Below are positions 35,835 to 45,147 of a stretch of DNA of 64,000 nucleotides, one piece after another. The stretch is from CAVSJJ01 sp963771015 (GTDB lineage Bacteria; Actinomycetota; Actinomycetes; Actinomycetales; Dermatophilaceae). Position 1 is the first letter of the stretch; each line of letters starts with the position of its first letter. The DNA lies in the NCBI GenBank assembly GCA_963771015.1, contig CAVYRN010000007.1, positions 186,001-250,000 of the forward strand, read 5' to 3'. The notes below the pieces were generated by a model. It was not told where the DNA came from and made no database searches. It worked only from the letters and a program-made list of their open reading frames with translations. The position numbers and the translations under genes are program-made.

Positions 35835-38606
35835 TCAGGCGGGCGGTGGGCCGGCGCGGCCGCGGACGCGGGCGGCATACGTGCGCCACAGGTCCTGCTG
35901 GAAGGTGAGCTCGTCCTCCCAGGGTTTGCCGAGGCTCGCCCAGTGGATGACGGCCGGGTCGGGCACGTCCTCGTGGACCGGCAGGGCGTTCCACCGGGGC
36001 GGCAGGGTGACCCGGTCGGGGCCGAGGTACATGAGCATCGTGTCCTGGTCGTGCAGGCCGAACCGCTCGCCGAGGCCGAGGTAGCGTGCCGTGAAGTCGT
36101 CGGCGCGCATCCGGTCCAGGTCCATGACGAGGACGCCGGCATTGATCGCCCGCCCGCCGAACCCGTGCTCGTGACCCATCCAGCGCCGCAGCGTCGTCGC
36201 CTCCTCCTCGGGGAGGTGGCGCCCGGCGCTCGCCCACTCGCTCGCCTCGGTGACGTTGGAGTCGCGCACGGCCACCGGGTGGCCGGCGAGGTCGATCCGG
36301 AACAGCTCGGTGACGTCGCCGAGGACGAGGGTGTCGACGTCCATGTAGAGGACCCGGTGGATCTCGGGGAGCAGGAGCGGCAGCAGGATCCGGTCCATCG
36401 TCGAGACGGTGATCCGGCCGGGGAAGCGCCGCGCCGGTCCCCCCTCGCCGTCATAGGTGATGGCGTCGCACGGCAGGAAGGTCATGGGCACCGCGGGGAA
36501 GGCCGCGGCGAGCCACGTCGCGTAGGCCTGGGCGATGCCGCGGGTGAGGACCCACAGTCGGAGCGGTCCCGCGGCGTTGTCGACGACGGACTGGAGGTAG
36601 ACGGCGGCGGGCCAGGTGAGGTTGCCGTCGAAGGCGAGGACGAGGTCGGCCACCGTCTGAGGGTCGACGTGCTCGTGCGGTCCGAACCGCCGAGCACCGG
36701 CGAGGGTCGACGCGACGGCCGCCGCGATGTCGAGGCTCGGGGTGGGCGCCTCGACCGGTTCGGCGAAGCGGGCCCTCGCCTCGGCGACAAGGTCGGCCGT
36801 GAGCTCGCGCCATCGGGCGTAGACCTCATCGGCAGACGCGCCGGACAGGACCGTCTCGAAGGCCCCGGCGAGCAGGCCTCGGATGCCCTCGCGCATCGCG
36901 TCGAGCGCGGGGTCGTCGGGGGTGAGGCCGGCGAGGCCGGCGAAGCGCACGTCCCCGGCGCTGCCCGGCCGGAAGTCGACGGGCACGCCGAGCGAGGTGA
37001 GCGGCAGGTAGGCGTGCAACCGTCCGGTGACGACGCTCGCGAGGTCGCGCTGGTATGCCGCGAGCCGGGCGTGCGCGGTGCGGATCCCCTCGGCCGAGGG
37101 CATGAGGCGGAACTCGTCCGACTGGTGGGTGAACTCGCGGACCGTGGCCGCCTTCCCCGCCGTGCTCGCCGGCCGGTCGATGACGCCGACGGTGTCGCCG
37201 CCGGTGTAGGCCGCCTCGCGGGTCGGGAACAGCGCATCGACGGTCGCCGTGAAGCAGCCGGTGAAGAACGCATCGACGCCGGCACTGAGAAGGAGGTGGA
37301 CGGTCGTCCAGTCCCGGCAGCCGACCGGGCCGTGCGCGCGCAGGTAGGCGAGCGCCGCCTCGCTCAGCATGTCGAGCCGGTTGACGTGGAAGGAGACGAA
37401 CAGCGGCCGGATGTTCCGGTGGTAGGGGAAGTCGTAGTGCAGGTCGAACAGCGGGTGCATGTGCCACCCGAAGGCGACCATCCAGGTGCCCTCGGGAACC
37501 GGGGCGAGGCTGCTCACGTCGCGGTCGACCGGGAGGAGGTGCACCGCTCCGGTGGTACCCGACCGGCGGAAGCGCTCCTGGACCAGGCCCTGGAGCTCGG
37601 TGGCGACCTCGCCGAGCCCGCCCTCCCCGGTGAAGGTCACGTCGGTCAGCCGGGCGAGGTTGCCGAGGAGGGCGAGGGTCTGGACGTAGTCGCCGAGGTT
37701 GCCCGAGGTGAGGACGTGGTCCGGGGACCGGTAGTCGATGATCCCGATGGGCGTCGCCCCCTCGGGAAGGACGTACTCCCGGTCCGTGAGCCAGTCCTCG
37801 AGGAGCCCCACCACATGGGCGCGCCGCTCGTCGAGGCCCGCGGAGGGCCGGGAGCGCAGCTCGGCGAGAAGCGCCGCCGCGGTGTCGCGCTCGCCGACGA
37901 CGAGGAACCGGCCGGCGAGGTCGACGAGCGTCGGGCCGTCGAGCGCCCCGGGCGAACCCGCGAGCCGCAGCGCCCGGGCCCGCGACTCGACCGTGTCCGT
38001 CGCCAGCGCGGCGTCGACGGCCTCGACCGGCAGGGCCTCGACGAGGACCTCGTCGTCGAGGTCGCGGACGATCGTCCAGGCCCGTCGGAGCTGGGTCCGC
38101 CGGTGGAGGAGGACCGCATGGCCCGCCTGGCCGGCGGCCCCGCCTCCGGGGAGGCCACGAACCCCCTCGGCCAGCGCCCACGCCGCGGGGTGCTCACGGA
38201 CGGCGGCCAGCGTGGCGACGCCACGGCATACGGCGGTCGGCAGCGACGCGCCGACGGCGAGGGCCTCGGCGAACGCCGCCTGCCCACGGTGCAGCCGGGC
38301 CGCGCGAAGCAGGGTGGGGCCCTCGGCGGGGTCCGGCGGGCCGGGGTCGAGGAGCGGGTCCCTGCCGGCCACGGCACCGGCGAGCCGACCCCAGGCGCCT
38401 ACGTACCACTGGGGGCGACGGCCGCCGGGCCGGGCGATCTCGGCGGCCGCGGGCCGTCGCGTGCCCGTAGCGGCCGACGGGTCCGCGCGGCCGGCGAGCC
38501 GGGCGGCGACCTTGCGCCCGACCCTGCCGACTGCTGCGGGCCGCGTCTCTGCGCGGCCGAGGTCGCTGAGCAGGCGGCGCACCCTGGCCGCCCGCGGAGC
38601 CGTCAT
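35835..38606 (-). CDS. Polysaccharide pyruvyltransferase / GT8 glycosyltransferase-like fusion
   Basis: A 923-residue protein of at least two modules. Residues about 285-460 match polysaccharide pyruvyltransferases: IGIIDYRSP with SGNLGDYVQTL, VSFHVNR and GCRDWTTVHLLLSAGVDAFFTGC (cut here as two motifs). Residues about 640-915 are a GT8-like glycosyltransferase with the Asp-x-Asp metal site in YMDVDTLVLGD (about 757-767) and HWASLGKPW. The first 250 residues are Arg/Ala-rich without recognised domains. The start is the first ATG clear of the divergent promoter; it lacks a good ribosome site. No other glycan-assembly genes adjoin it. It probably modifies a surface polymer. Confidence 0.75.
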   Translation of the reverse strand: MTAPRAARVRRLLSDLGRAETRPAAVGRVGRKVAARLAGRADPSAATGTRRPAAAEIARPGGRRPQWYVGAWGRLAGAVAGRDPLLDPGPPDPAEGPTLLRAARLHRGQAAFAEALAVGASLPTAVCRGVATLAAVREHPAAWALAEGVRGLPGGGAAGQAGHAVLLHRRTQLRRAWTIVRDLDDEVLVEALPVEAVDAALATDTVESRARALRLAGSPGALDGPTLVDLAGRFLVVGERDTAAALLAELRSRPSAGLDERRAHVVGLLEDWLTDREYVLPEGATPIGIIDYRSPDHVLTSGNLGDYVQTLALLGNLARLTDVTFTGEGGLGEVATELQGLVQERFRRSGTTGAVHLLPVDRDVSSLAPVPEGTWMVAFGWHMHPLFDLHYDFPYHRNIRPLFVSFHVNRLDMLSEAALAYLRAHGPVGCRDWTTVHLLLSAGVDAFFTGCFTATVDALFPTREAAYTGGDTVGVIDRPASTAGKAATVREFTHQSDEFRLMPSAEGIRTAHARLAAYQRDLASVVTGRLHAYLPLTSLGVPVDFRPGSAGDVRFAGLAGLTPDDPALDAMREGIRGLLAGAFETVLSGASADEVYARWRELTADLVAEARARFAEPVEAPTPSLDIAAAVASTLAGARRFGPHEHVDPQTVADLVLAFDGNLTWPAAVYLQSVVDNAAGPLRLWVLTRGIAQAYATWLAAAFPAVPMTFLPCDAITYDGEGGPARRFPGRITVSTMDRILLPLLLPEIHRVLYMDVDTLVLGDVTELFRIDLAGHPVAVRDSNVTEASEWASAGRHLPEEEATTLRRWMGHEHGFGGRAINAGVLVMDLDRMRADDFTARYLGLGERFGLHDQDTMLMYLGPDRVTLPPRWNALPVHEDVPDPAVIHWASLGKPWEDELTFQQDLWRTYAARVRGRAGPPPA

Positions 38607-38790
38607 GAGCCGGTCCGTCGTCGCCTGGGTCCGTGCGGCAAACCGTTGTCCCGAACCACGACACCCCTCCGCACCGCGCGTCCCGCCGGCCGGCCGACCT
38701 GGCGCGGCCCCCGCCGTGCGGTGGGCCGCGCAAAGTCTACAAGCGGACCGGAGAGCGTCCCCCGGACCGCGGGCGTGCCATCGTTGGGCC

Positions 38791-39447
38791 ATGCGGGTAC
38801 TCGTGGTCGAGGACGAGCGGCGGATGGCCGAGGCCGTCGCCAAGGGGCTGCGGGCCGAGGGCTACGTCGTGGACCTCGCCCACGACGGCCCGAGCGGACT
38901 CGAGGCGGCCCGGTTCGGCGACTATGACGCCGTCGTTCTCGACATCATGCTCCCGGGCATCTCCGGCTACACGGTCGTCAAGACCCTGCGCGAGGAGGAC
39001 AACTGGGTCCCCGTCCTCATGCTCTCGGCCAAGGACGGCGAGTACGACCAGGCCGACGGCCTCGACTACGGCGCCGACGACTACCTCACCAAGCCGTTCT
39101 CGTTCGTCGTCCTGCTCGCCCGGCTGCGCGCTCTCCTGCGTCGCGACGTCATCCCCCGGCCGACCGTGCTCTCAGCGGCCGGGGTCACCCTCGACCCGGC
39201 CTCCCGGCGGGTCACCGTCGGCGACGAGGAGGTGTCCCTCTCGGCCCGCGAGTACGCCGTGCTCCAGACGCTGCTGCGGGCGCACCCGCACGTCGTCCCC
39301 AAGGAGAGCCTCATCGAGCGGGTCTGGGGCGACGCGGACCGCGTCGAGCCCAACCTCGCCGAGGTCTACGTGGGCTACCTGCGGCGCAAGATCGGCCGCG
39401 AGAAGATCGAGACCGTCCGCGGCGTCGGCTACCGGCTCGCCACATGA
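38791..39447 (+). CDS. OmpR-family response regulator
   Basis: A 218-residue DNA-binding response regulator. The receiver domain has the phosphoacceptor Asp51 in VVLDIMLPG and Lys101 in YLTKPFS. The winged-helix output domain (about 125-218) ends with the family RGVGYRLA. The downstream kinase gene overlaps its stop (ATGA). It diverges from the pyruvyl/glycosyltransferase gene and lies directly before cydABDC, either of which could be a target; this is inference. Confidence 0.95.
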   Translation: MRVLVVEDERRMAEAVAKGLRAEGYVVDLAHDGPSGLEAARFGDYDAVVLDIMLPGISGYTVVKTLREEDNWVPVLMLSAKDGEYDQADGLDYGADDYLTKPFSFVVLLARLRALLRRDVIPRPTVLSAAGVTLDPASRRVTVGDEEVSLSAREYAVLQTLLRAHPHVVPKESLIERVWGDADRVEPNLAEVYVGYLRRKIGREKIETVRGVGYRLAT

Positions 39448-40820
39448 CCCGGCGGGGGCCACTCGGTCTGCGCGGCCGGCTCATGGTCGTCGGGACGCTC
39501 GGGGTCACCGCCGCCCTCGTCGCGGGCGGGCTGCTCCTCTATGCCGTCCTCGGGGCGGGGCTGCAACGCACCACCGACTCGGAGGCCCGGTCGAGCGCCC
39601 AGGAGGTCGCCGCCCTCGTCGCTCAGCAGCGGCTGCCCGACCCCATCCCCGTGTCCGGGGCCCAGGTCGTCCAGGTCCTCGACGCCGACAACCGAGTGGT
39701 CGGCGGTTCGGCCACGGCCGACCGGCTCACCGCGCTCGTCACGTCCGCGGAGCACCGCGCCCTCGTGGCTGGGCGGACGGTCGTCGTCCCGGGCAGCCGG
39801 GCCGCGCTCACCGGGCAGCTCACCGTCGCCGGGGCCATGGTCCGCACCGGCGACGGCGGCCTGCTGGTCATCGCCGCTGTCCCGACCGCCGACGTCGAGG
39901 CGAGCCGGCGCCTCATGGGGCGGCTCCTCTTCGTCTTCTTCCCCCTCTTCGTCCTCCTTCTCGCGCTCGTCGCCTGGCGGGTCATCAGCTCGACGTTGCG
40001 GCCGGTCGAGGAGCTCCGCCGCGGCGCCGAGCGGATCGGGTCCGGGCCGGTCGGGGTCGACCGGCTGCCGGTGCCACCGACCGAGGACGAGATCGGGGCG
40101 CTGGCCCGCACCCTCAACGGCATGCTCGACCGGATCGCCTCGGCTCAGCAGCGGCAGCGCGACTTCGTCGCCGACGCGGCCCATGAGCTGCGCAGCCCGC
40201 TCGCCTCGATGCGAACCCAGCTCGAGGTGGCCGAGCGGCTCGGCGAGGGCGGGGACCTGCCCGCCGACCTGCTCGCCGAGGTGCGCCGGCTCGGCTCACT
40301 CGTCGACGACCTGCTCATCCTCGCCCGCAGTGGAGCCGAGGCCGGGCCGCTGGACCTCGGCGAGGTCGACCTGCTCGGGCTCGCCGAGGAGGTGGCCTCC
40401 CGGATCGTCGATCCCCGCGTCCCGGTCCGGGTCGAGCCGCCCGATCCGGGGGCCGGCCGGGTGCTGGCTCGGGCGGCCTACCCCGAGCTCGTGCGAGCCG
40501 TCACCAACCTCGTCGACAACGCGGTCCGGCACGCCTGGACGGAGGTCGTGGTCACCGTCGCGGCGGCCGGCCCGGACGCCGAGCTCACCGTGCGCGACGA
40601 CGGGGACGGCATACCGGAGGCGGACCGGGAGCGGGTGTTCCAGCGCTTCACCCGCCTGGACGACGCCCGCGACCGGGACCGCGGCGGCAGCGGGCTCGGG
40701 CTGGCCATCGCCCGCGACCTCGTCCGGCGCTGCGGCGGCGAGATGACCCTCGGGGACGCCGCTCCCGGCCTGCGGGCGGTCATCCGGGTGCCTCGAGCGA
40801 GCGCCGAGACCCCTGCTTAG
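39444..40820 (+). CDS. Sensor histidine kinase
   Basis: A 458-residue membrane kinase. Two helices (about 13-38 and 158-180) flank an extracytoplasmic sensor of about 120 residues. A HAMP linker follows (about 181-235), then the dimerisation helix with phosphoacceptor His247 in DAAHELRSPL, and ATPase boxes NLVDNAVRHA, DDGDGI and GGSGLGLAIA. It forms a pair with the overlapping response-regulator gene. The signal is unknown. It stops about 110 bp before cydA. Confidence 0.95.
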   Translation: MTRRGPLGLRGRLMVVGTLGVTAALVAGGLLLYAVLGAGLQRTTDSEARSSAQEVAALVAQQRLPDPIPVSGAQVVQVLDADNRVVGGSATADRLTALVTSAEHRALVAGRTVVVPGSRAALTGQLTVAGAMVRTGDGGLLVIAAVPTADVEASRRLMGRLLFVFFPLFVLLLALVAWRVISSTLRPVEELRRGAERIGSGPVGVDRLPVPPTEDEIGALARTLNGMLDRIASAQQRQRDFVADAAHELRSPLASMRTQLEVAERLGEGGDLPADLLAEVRRLGSLVDDLLILARSGAEAGPLDLGEVDLLGLAEEVASRIVDPRVPVRVEPPDPGAGRVLARAAYPELVRAVTNLVDNAVRHAWTEVVVTVAAAGPDAELTVRDDGDGIPEADRERVFQRFTRLDDARDRDRGGSGLGLAIARDLVRRCGGEMTLGDAAPGLRAVIRVPRASAETPA

Positions 40821-40835
40821 CGGAGCCTTGCCTTC

Positions 40836-40849
40836 GTGATGTCGATCAC
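40836..40849. promoter_or_regulatory. CRP/GlxR-type site upstream of cydA
   Basis: GTGATGTCGATCAC is a perfect GTGA-N6-TCAC dyad with an A on the 3' side, matching the actinobacterial CRP/GlxR consensus TGTGA-N6-TCACA except at the first T. It lies about 30 bp before the BlaI-like dyads and 83 bp before the cydA start. CRP control of cydAB is known in mycobacteria. Activation here is inferred. Confidence 0.65.
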
Positions 40850-40872
40850 ATTCCTGGGGGCTGGACGGATCT

Positions 40873-40906
40873 ACTACAGACTGTAGTGTTACTACGACCC
40901 ATAGTA
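40873..40906. promoter_or_regulatory. Tandem TACTA/TAGTA dyads, probable BlaI-family operators of the cyd operon
   Basis: ACTACAG-A-CTGTAGT (40873-40887) is a perfect 15-base palindrome, close to the BlaI/MecI target pattern TACTACA/TGTAGTA. TACTA (40890-40894) and TAGTA (40902-40906) form a second dyad; the two centres are 18 bp apart. They overlap a possible promoter, TGGACG (40862) with TAGTGT (40884). A BlaI-family repressor is encoded at the end of the same operon (46803-47246). That it binds here is inference but strongly suggested. Confidence 0.7.
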
Positions 40907-40931
40907 GATCAGCCTCCGTCAGGAGTACTGC

Positions 40932-42455
40932 ATGAATGCCCTGGATGTGGCCCGATGGCAGTTCGCCATCACCACCGTCTACCACTTCCTGTTCGTTCCG
41001 ATCACGATCGGCCTGTCGGGTATCGTCGCGGCCTTCCACACGGCGTGGGTACGCACCCACAACCCGGACTGGCTGCGGATGACCAAGTTCTTCGGCAAGC
41101 TCTTCACGATCAACTTCGCGCTCGGCCTCGTCACCGGAATCGTCCAGGAGTTCCAGTTCGGCATGAACTGGTCGGACTACTCCCGCTTCGTCGGCGACAT
41201 CTTCGGCGCACCGCTGGCCTTCGAGGCGCTGCTCGCCTTCTTCCTCGAGTCCACCTTCCTCGGCCTGTGGATCTTCGGCTGGGGCCGGATCCCCGAGAAG
41301 CTGCACGTGTGGACGATGTGGCTCACCCACATCGGCACGGTGTTGTCGGCGTACTTCATCCTCGCCGCCAACTCGTTCATGCAGCACCCCGTCGGCTACG
41401 TCTTCAACCCCAAGACCGGCCGTGCGGAGATGCACGACTTCATCGCCGTGCTCACCAACAAGGTCCAGCTCGTCACCTTCCCGCACGTCATCACCTCCGC
41501 CTACATGACCGGCGCGGGCGTCGTCATGGGCGTCGCGCTCTACCTCACGCTCAAGCACCGTGGCGAGGCCGACGAGCCGATGTACCGGCGGGTCAGCCGG
41601 ATCGGCGCGGTGGTGGCCCTCGTGGCCTCCGTCGGCGTCATCATCTCCGGTGACATCCAGGGCAAGATCATGACCGAGGTCCAGCCCATGAAGATGGCTG
41701 CGGCCGAGGCCCTCTACGACACCCCGCCCGACGGCACGTGCGCCGACTTCTCGGTGCTCTCCATCGGCTCCCTCGACGGCCAGGACGCCACGACGGTCAT
41801 CCCGGTCCCGTGCCTGCTGTCCTTCCTCGCGACCGGCTCGTTCAGCGGCCAGGTGGAGGGCATCAACCAGCTCAAGGAGACCGACGCCGCCTGGTTCGGC
41901 AGCGGTGACGCCAAGGTGCCTGTCCTCGTCGACGGCAAGGTCGTCGACACGCCCATCAAGGACGTCACGCTCGACAACGGCAAGTCGCTGCTCGACTACA
42001 CCAAGCAGGCGTCGTACACGCCCACCATCCCGCTCGCCTACTGGACCTTCCGGTTCATGATGGGCGCCGGCTTCCTCACGATGGCCTTCGCGATCGGCCT
42101 GCTCTGGGTCACCCGCGGCGGCAGCTCGCCGAAGAGCCGGTGGTGGCTGTGGGCCGCCGTCCTCACCCCGCTCCTGCCGATCGCGGCGAACAGCTTCGGC
42201 TGGATCTTCACCGAGATCGGCCGGCAGCCGTGGATCGTCTACGGCCTTCTCGGCACGTCGTCCGGCGTCTCGCCGACCGTCTCTGCCGGTGAGGTGTGGT
42301 TCTCGATGATCGTCTACACCCTCGTCTACGCGATCCTCGCGGTCGTCGAGGTCAAGCTCTTCCTCACCTACACCAGGCGTGGCGCCGACCCCTTCGAGGA
42401 GCCGGTCGACCCGAAGGACGTGGACGAGGACGCACCGCTCCAGTTCGCGTACTGA
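40932..42455 (+). CDS. cydA: Cytochrome bd ubiquinol/menaquinol oxidase subunit I
   Basis: A 507-residue quinol oxidase subunit that carries the three haems. His18 in VYHFLFVP is the haem ligand at the N-terminus, the conserved GWIFTEIGRQPW lies near residue 420, and the quinol-binding loop is short, as in Gram-positive enzymes. AGGAG lies eight bases before the ATG. It leads the cydABDC-BlaI-M56 operon. The bd oxidase reduces oxygen with high affinity and supports growth when the main cytochrome bcc-aa3 path is limited. Confidence 0.97.
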   Translation: MNALDVARWQFAITTVYHFLFVPITIGLSGIVAAFHTAWVRTHNPDWLRMTKFFGKLFTINFALGLVTGIVQEFQFGMNWSDYSRFVGDIFGAPLAFEALLAFFLESTFLGLWIFGWGRIPEKLHVWTMWLTHIGTVLSAYFILAANSFMQHPVGYVFNPKTGRAEMHDFIAVLTNKVQLVTFPHVITSAYMTGAGVVMGVALYLTLKHRGEADEPMYRRVSRIGAVVALVASVGVIISGDIQGKIMTEVQPMKMAAAEALYDTPPDGTCADFSVLSIGSLDGQDATTVIPVPCLLSFLATGSFSGQVEGINQLKETDAAWFGSGDAKVPVLVDGKVVDTPIKDVTLDNGKSLLDYTKQASYTPTIPLAYWTFRFMMGAGFLTMAFAIGLLWVTRGGSSPKSRWWLWAAVLTPLLPIAANSFGWIFTEIGRQPWIVYGLLGTSSGVSPTVSAGEVWFSMIVYTLVYAILAVVEVKLFLTYTRRGADPFEEPVDPKDVDEDAPLQFAY

Positions 42456-42484
42456 GGACCTGCTAGGAGATCAAGGACACTCTT

Positions 42485-43513
42485 ATGAACTATCCACTCA
42501 TCTGGTTCGTTCTCATCGCAGTCCTGTGGACGGCATATCTCGTCCTCGAGGGCTTCGACTTCGGGGTGGGCTCGCTGCTTGCCGTCCTCGGCAAGGGCAC
42601 CGAAGCGGCGGACACCGAGAAGCGCCGCCGGGTCATGCTCACCACCATCGGCCCGTTCTGGGACGGCAACGAGGTCTGGCTGCTCACCGCCGGTGGCGCC
42701 ACCTTCGCGGCCTTCCCCCACTGGTACGCCACGATGTTCTCGGGGTTCTACCTGCCCCTGTTCGTCATTCTGCTGGCACTCATCGTCCGCAACATGGGCT
42801 TCGAGTACCGCCACAAGCGGGACAACGTCCAGTGGCGCCGGAACTGGGACATCGCGATCATCGTCGGGTCGATCCTGCCGCCGCTGCTGCTCGGCGTCGC
42901 CCTGACGAACATCGTGCGGGGCCTGCCCATCGACAAGAACATGGAGTTCGTCGGCAACTTCTTCACACTGCTCAACCCCATGAGCCTGCTCGGTGGTCTC
43001 GTCATCCTCGGCCTCTCGCTCACCCACGGCTCCTTCTTCCTCACGATGAAGACCGACGGTGACATCCGCGAGCAGGCCCGGGGCCTCGGCACCCGGATCG
43101 GCCTCGGCACCACGGTGCTCGCCGTCATCCTGCTGCTCTGGGTCGGCCTCACGGTCGGCAAGGTCAGCGTCTGGGTCGGCATCGCCGTCGCGGCGGTCTC
43201 GCTGCTGTTCGGCATCTTCATGAACACCCGGGGCAAGGAGGGCCTGGCCTTCATCGGCACGGCCGTCACGATGGCCGCGGCCGTCGCGACCTACTTCCTG
43301 GCGCTCTACCCGAACGTCATGCCGTCCACCCTCGAGGGTGGGACGTCCCTGACGATCGAGAACGCGTCGAGCACCGAGCTCACCCTGAAGATCATGACCG
43401 GCGCCGCGGTGGTGTTCACACCGATCGTCCTCATCTACACGGCATGGACGTACTGGGTGTTCCGCAAGCGGATCAGCACCCGGAACATCCCGGCCGCCGT
43501 CAAGGTGTCCTGA
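42485..43513 (+). CDS. cydB: Cytochrome bd oxidase subunit II
   Basis: A 342-residue partner of CydA with about nine helices. LEGFDFGVG (about 18-26) and FWDGNEVWL (about 58-66) are family motifs; the acidic residues near them line the proton path. It starts 29 bp after cydA. The last 90 residues include the family WTYWVFRKR tail. Confidence 0.96.
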   Translation: MNYPLIWFVLIAVLWTAYLVLEGFDFGVGSLLAVLGKGTEAADTEKRRRVMLTTIGPFWDGNEVWLLTAGGATFAAFPHWYATMFSGFYLPLFVILLALIVRNMGFEYRHKRDNVQWRRNWDIAIIVGSILPPLLLGVALTNIVRGLPIDKNMEFVGNFFTLLNPMSLLGGLVILGLSLTHGSFFLTMKTDGDIREQARGLGTRIGLGTTVLAVILLLWVGLTVGKVSVWVGIAVAAVSLLFGIFMNTRGKEGLAFIGTAVTMAAAVATYFLALYPNVMPSTLEGGTSLTIENASSTELTLKIMTGAAVVFTPIVLIYTAWTYWVFRKRISTRNIPAAVKVS

Positions 43514-43536
43514 CTCCTGACGGCAATGCCCACCTC

Positions 43537-45147
43537 ATGAGGCCCTTCGACCCACGGCTGCTCAGGACGGCGCCGGCCGCACGTCGGCCGGTCGCCGTCC
43601 TGGCTGCCGTGGGCGTGGCCCAGGGGGCGGCCACGATCGGCCTCGCCTTCGCGATCGCGCATCTCGTGGTCGCCGTCGTCCACCGGGACGCCCTCGCCCT
43701 GCCCGCCCTCGTGGTCGGGCTCCTGTTCGGCGTCCGGGCCGCCCTGGCCTGGACCGCCGAGCGGGTCGCCGCCTGGACCGGCATCGAGGTGACCGTCGCC
43801 CTGCGGGACGCCCTGCTTCGGCACTGGCTCACCCGGTCGGCCGACGACCGGCCCCCGGCCGACCGGGCCGTCACGCTCGCCGCCCAGGGCGCCGCCACCG
43901 TCGAGCCGTATGCCGCCCGCTTCCTTCCCTCGCTCGTCGCCGGGGCCGTCGTCCCGGCCCTTGCCGTGGGCGCCCTGCTCGTCGTCGACTGGCTCAGCGC
44001 CCTCATCGTCATCCTCACCCTCCCCCTGCTCCCCCTGTTCGCCGCGCTCATCGGCAAGGCGACCCAGGACGAGACCGACAGGCGGTGGAAGGCACTGGCC
44101 GGCCTGTCCGGGCACTTCCTCGACGTCATGCGCGGGCTTCCCACGCTCATCTCGTACGGGCGGGCCGAGCGCCAGGTCGACCAGATCGGCGAGGTGAGCC
44201 AGCGGCACCGCCGGGCCACGATGCGGACCCTGCGACTGGCGTTCCTCAGCTCGGCCGCCCTCGAGCTGCTCGCGACGATCTCGGTCGCCATCGTCGCCGT
44301 GAGTGTCGGCCTGCGGCTCACCAACGGCTCGGTCGGGCTCGAGACCGGGATGCTGGCCATCCTCCTCGCCCCCGAGGCCTACTGGCCGATCCGCCGGGTC
44401 GGCGCCGAGTTCCACGCCGCCGCTGACGGCGCCGAGGCCATCGCGGCCATCCTCGCCGAGCTGGAGTTCCGCCCGGCCGCCGCGACCCAGGTGGACCATC
44501 CGGACCTCGACGCGGCGATCGGGGTCAACGCCGTCGGCATCTCGTATGCCTACCCGGGCTCGACGACCCCGATCCTCACCGACCTCACCCTCGAGGCCGG
44601 GCCCGGACTCACCGTGCTCACCGGCCCCTCCGGCGTCGGCAAGTCCACCCTCCTCGAGATCCTGGCCGGCCTGCGCTCGCCCGTGGCGGGGTGGGTTCGC
44701 AGCGGCCGCGCCCACCTCGTGACCCAGCGCCCGTTCCTCGCCGCCGGGTCCATCCGCGACGCACTCGCCCTCGGCAGCGACGCCGACGACGACCGCCTGT
44801 GGGACGCGCTGCGCAAGGTCGGCCTCGATGGCTTCGTCGCCGCACGCCCTCAGGCGCTGTCGACCCCGATCGGCGACGACGGGTTCGGGCTGTCGGCCGG
44901 TCAGCGCGCCCGGCTGGCCCTGGCCCGCGCGACCCTGACGACCGCGCCCGTCGTCCTCCTCGACGAGCCGACCGCCCACCTCGACGAGCGCGCCACCGAC
45001 ACCGTCCACGCCGTGATCCGCGAGCTCGCCGAACGGCATACGGTCATCGCCGTCACCCACCGCCGCGAGCTCGTCGCCCTCGCGGACCAGCACGTCCACC
45101 TCGCCGGTGCCGCCGCGTCCGAGCCCGTCCTCGAGGACGAGCGATGA
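43537..45147 (+). CDS. cydD: CydD: ABC exporter subunit required for cytochrome bd
   Basis: A 536-residue transmembrane ABC half-transporter. Six helices fill residues 1-300; the nucleotide-binding domain has Walker A GPSGVGKS, signature LSAGQRARLA and Walker B VVLLDEPTAHLD. With CydC it forms a heterodimer exporting glutathione/cysteine-type thiols (or haem) needed for cytochrome bd maturation. The ATG starts 23 bp after cydB. Confidence 0.94.
   Translation: MRPFDPRLLRTAPAARRPVAVLAAVGVAQGAATIGLAFAIAHLVVAVVHRDALALPALVVGLLFGVRAALAWTAERVAAWTGIEVTVALRDALLRHWLTRSADDRPPADRAVTLAAQGAATVEPYAARFLPSLVAGAVVPALAVGALLVVDWLSALIVILTLPLLPLFAALIGKATQDETDRRWKALAGLSGHFLDVMRGLPTLISYGRAERQVDQIGEVSQRHRRATMRTLRLAFLSSAALELLATISVAIVAVSVGLRLTNGSVGLETGMLAILLAPEAYWPIRRVGAEFHAAADGAEAIAAILAELEFRPAAATQVDHPDLDAAIGVNAVGISYAYPGSTTPILTDLTLEAGPGLTVLTGPSGVGKSTLLEILAGLRSPVAGWVRSGRAHLVTQRPFLAAGSIRDALALGSDADDDRLWDALRKVGLDGFVAARPQALSTPIGDDGFGLSAGQRARLALARATLTTAPVVLLDEPTAHLDERATDTVHAVIRELAERHTVIAVTHRRELVALADQHVHLAGAAASEPVLEDER

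Noticed and set aside
34542..38927. A 1461-codon open frame on the plus strand
   Set aside because: It is antisense to the ABC, LolA-like and glycosyltransferase genes and has the Arg/Gly/Asp-rich, domain-free composition of GC-rich shadow frames.
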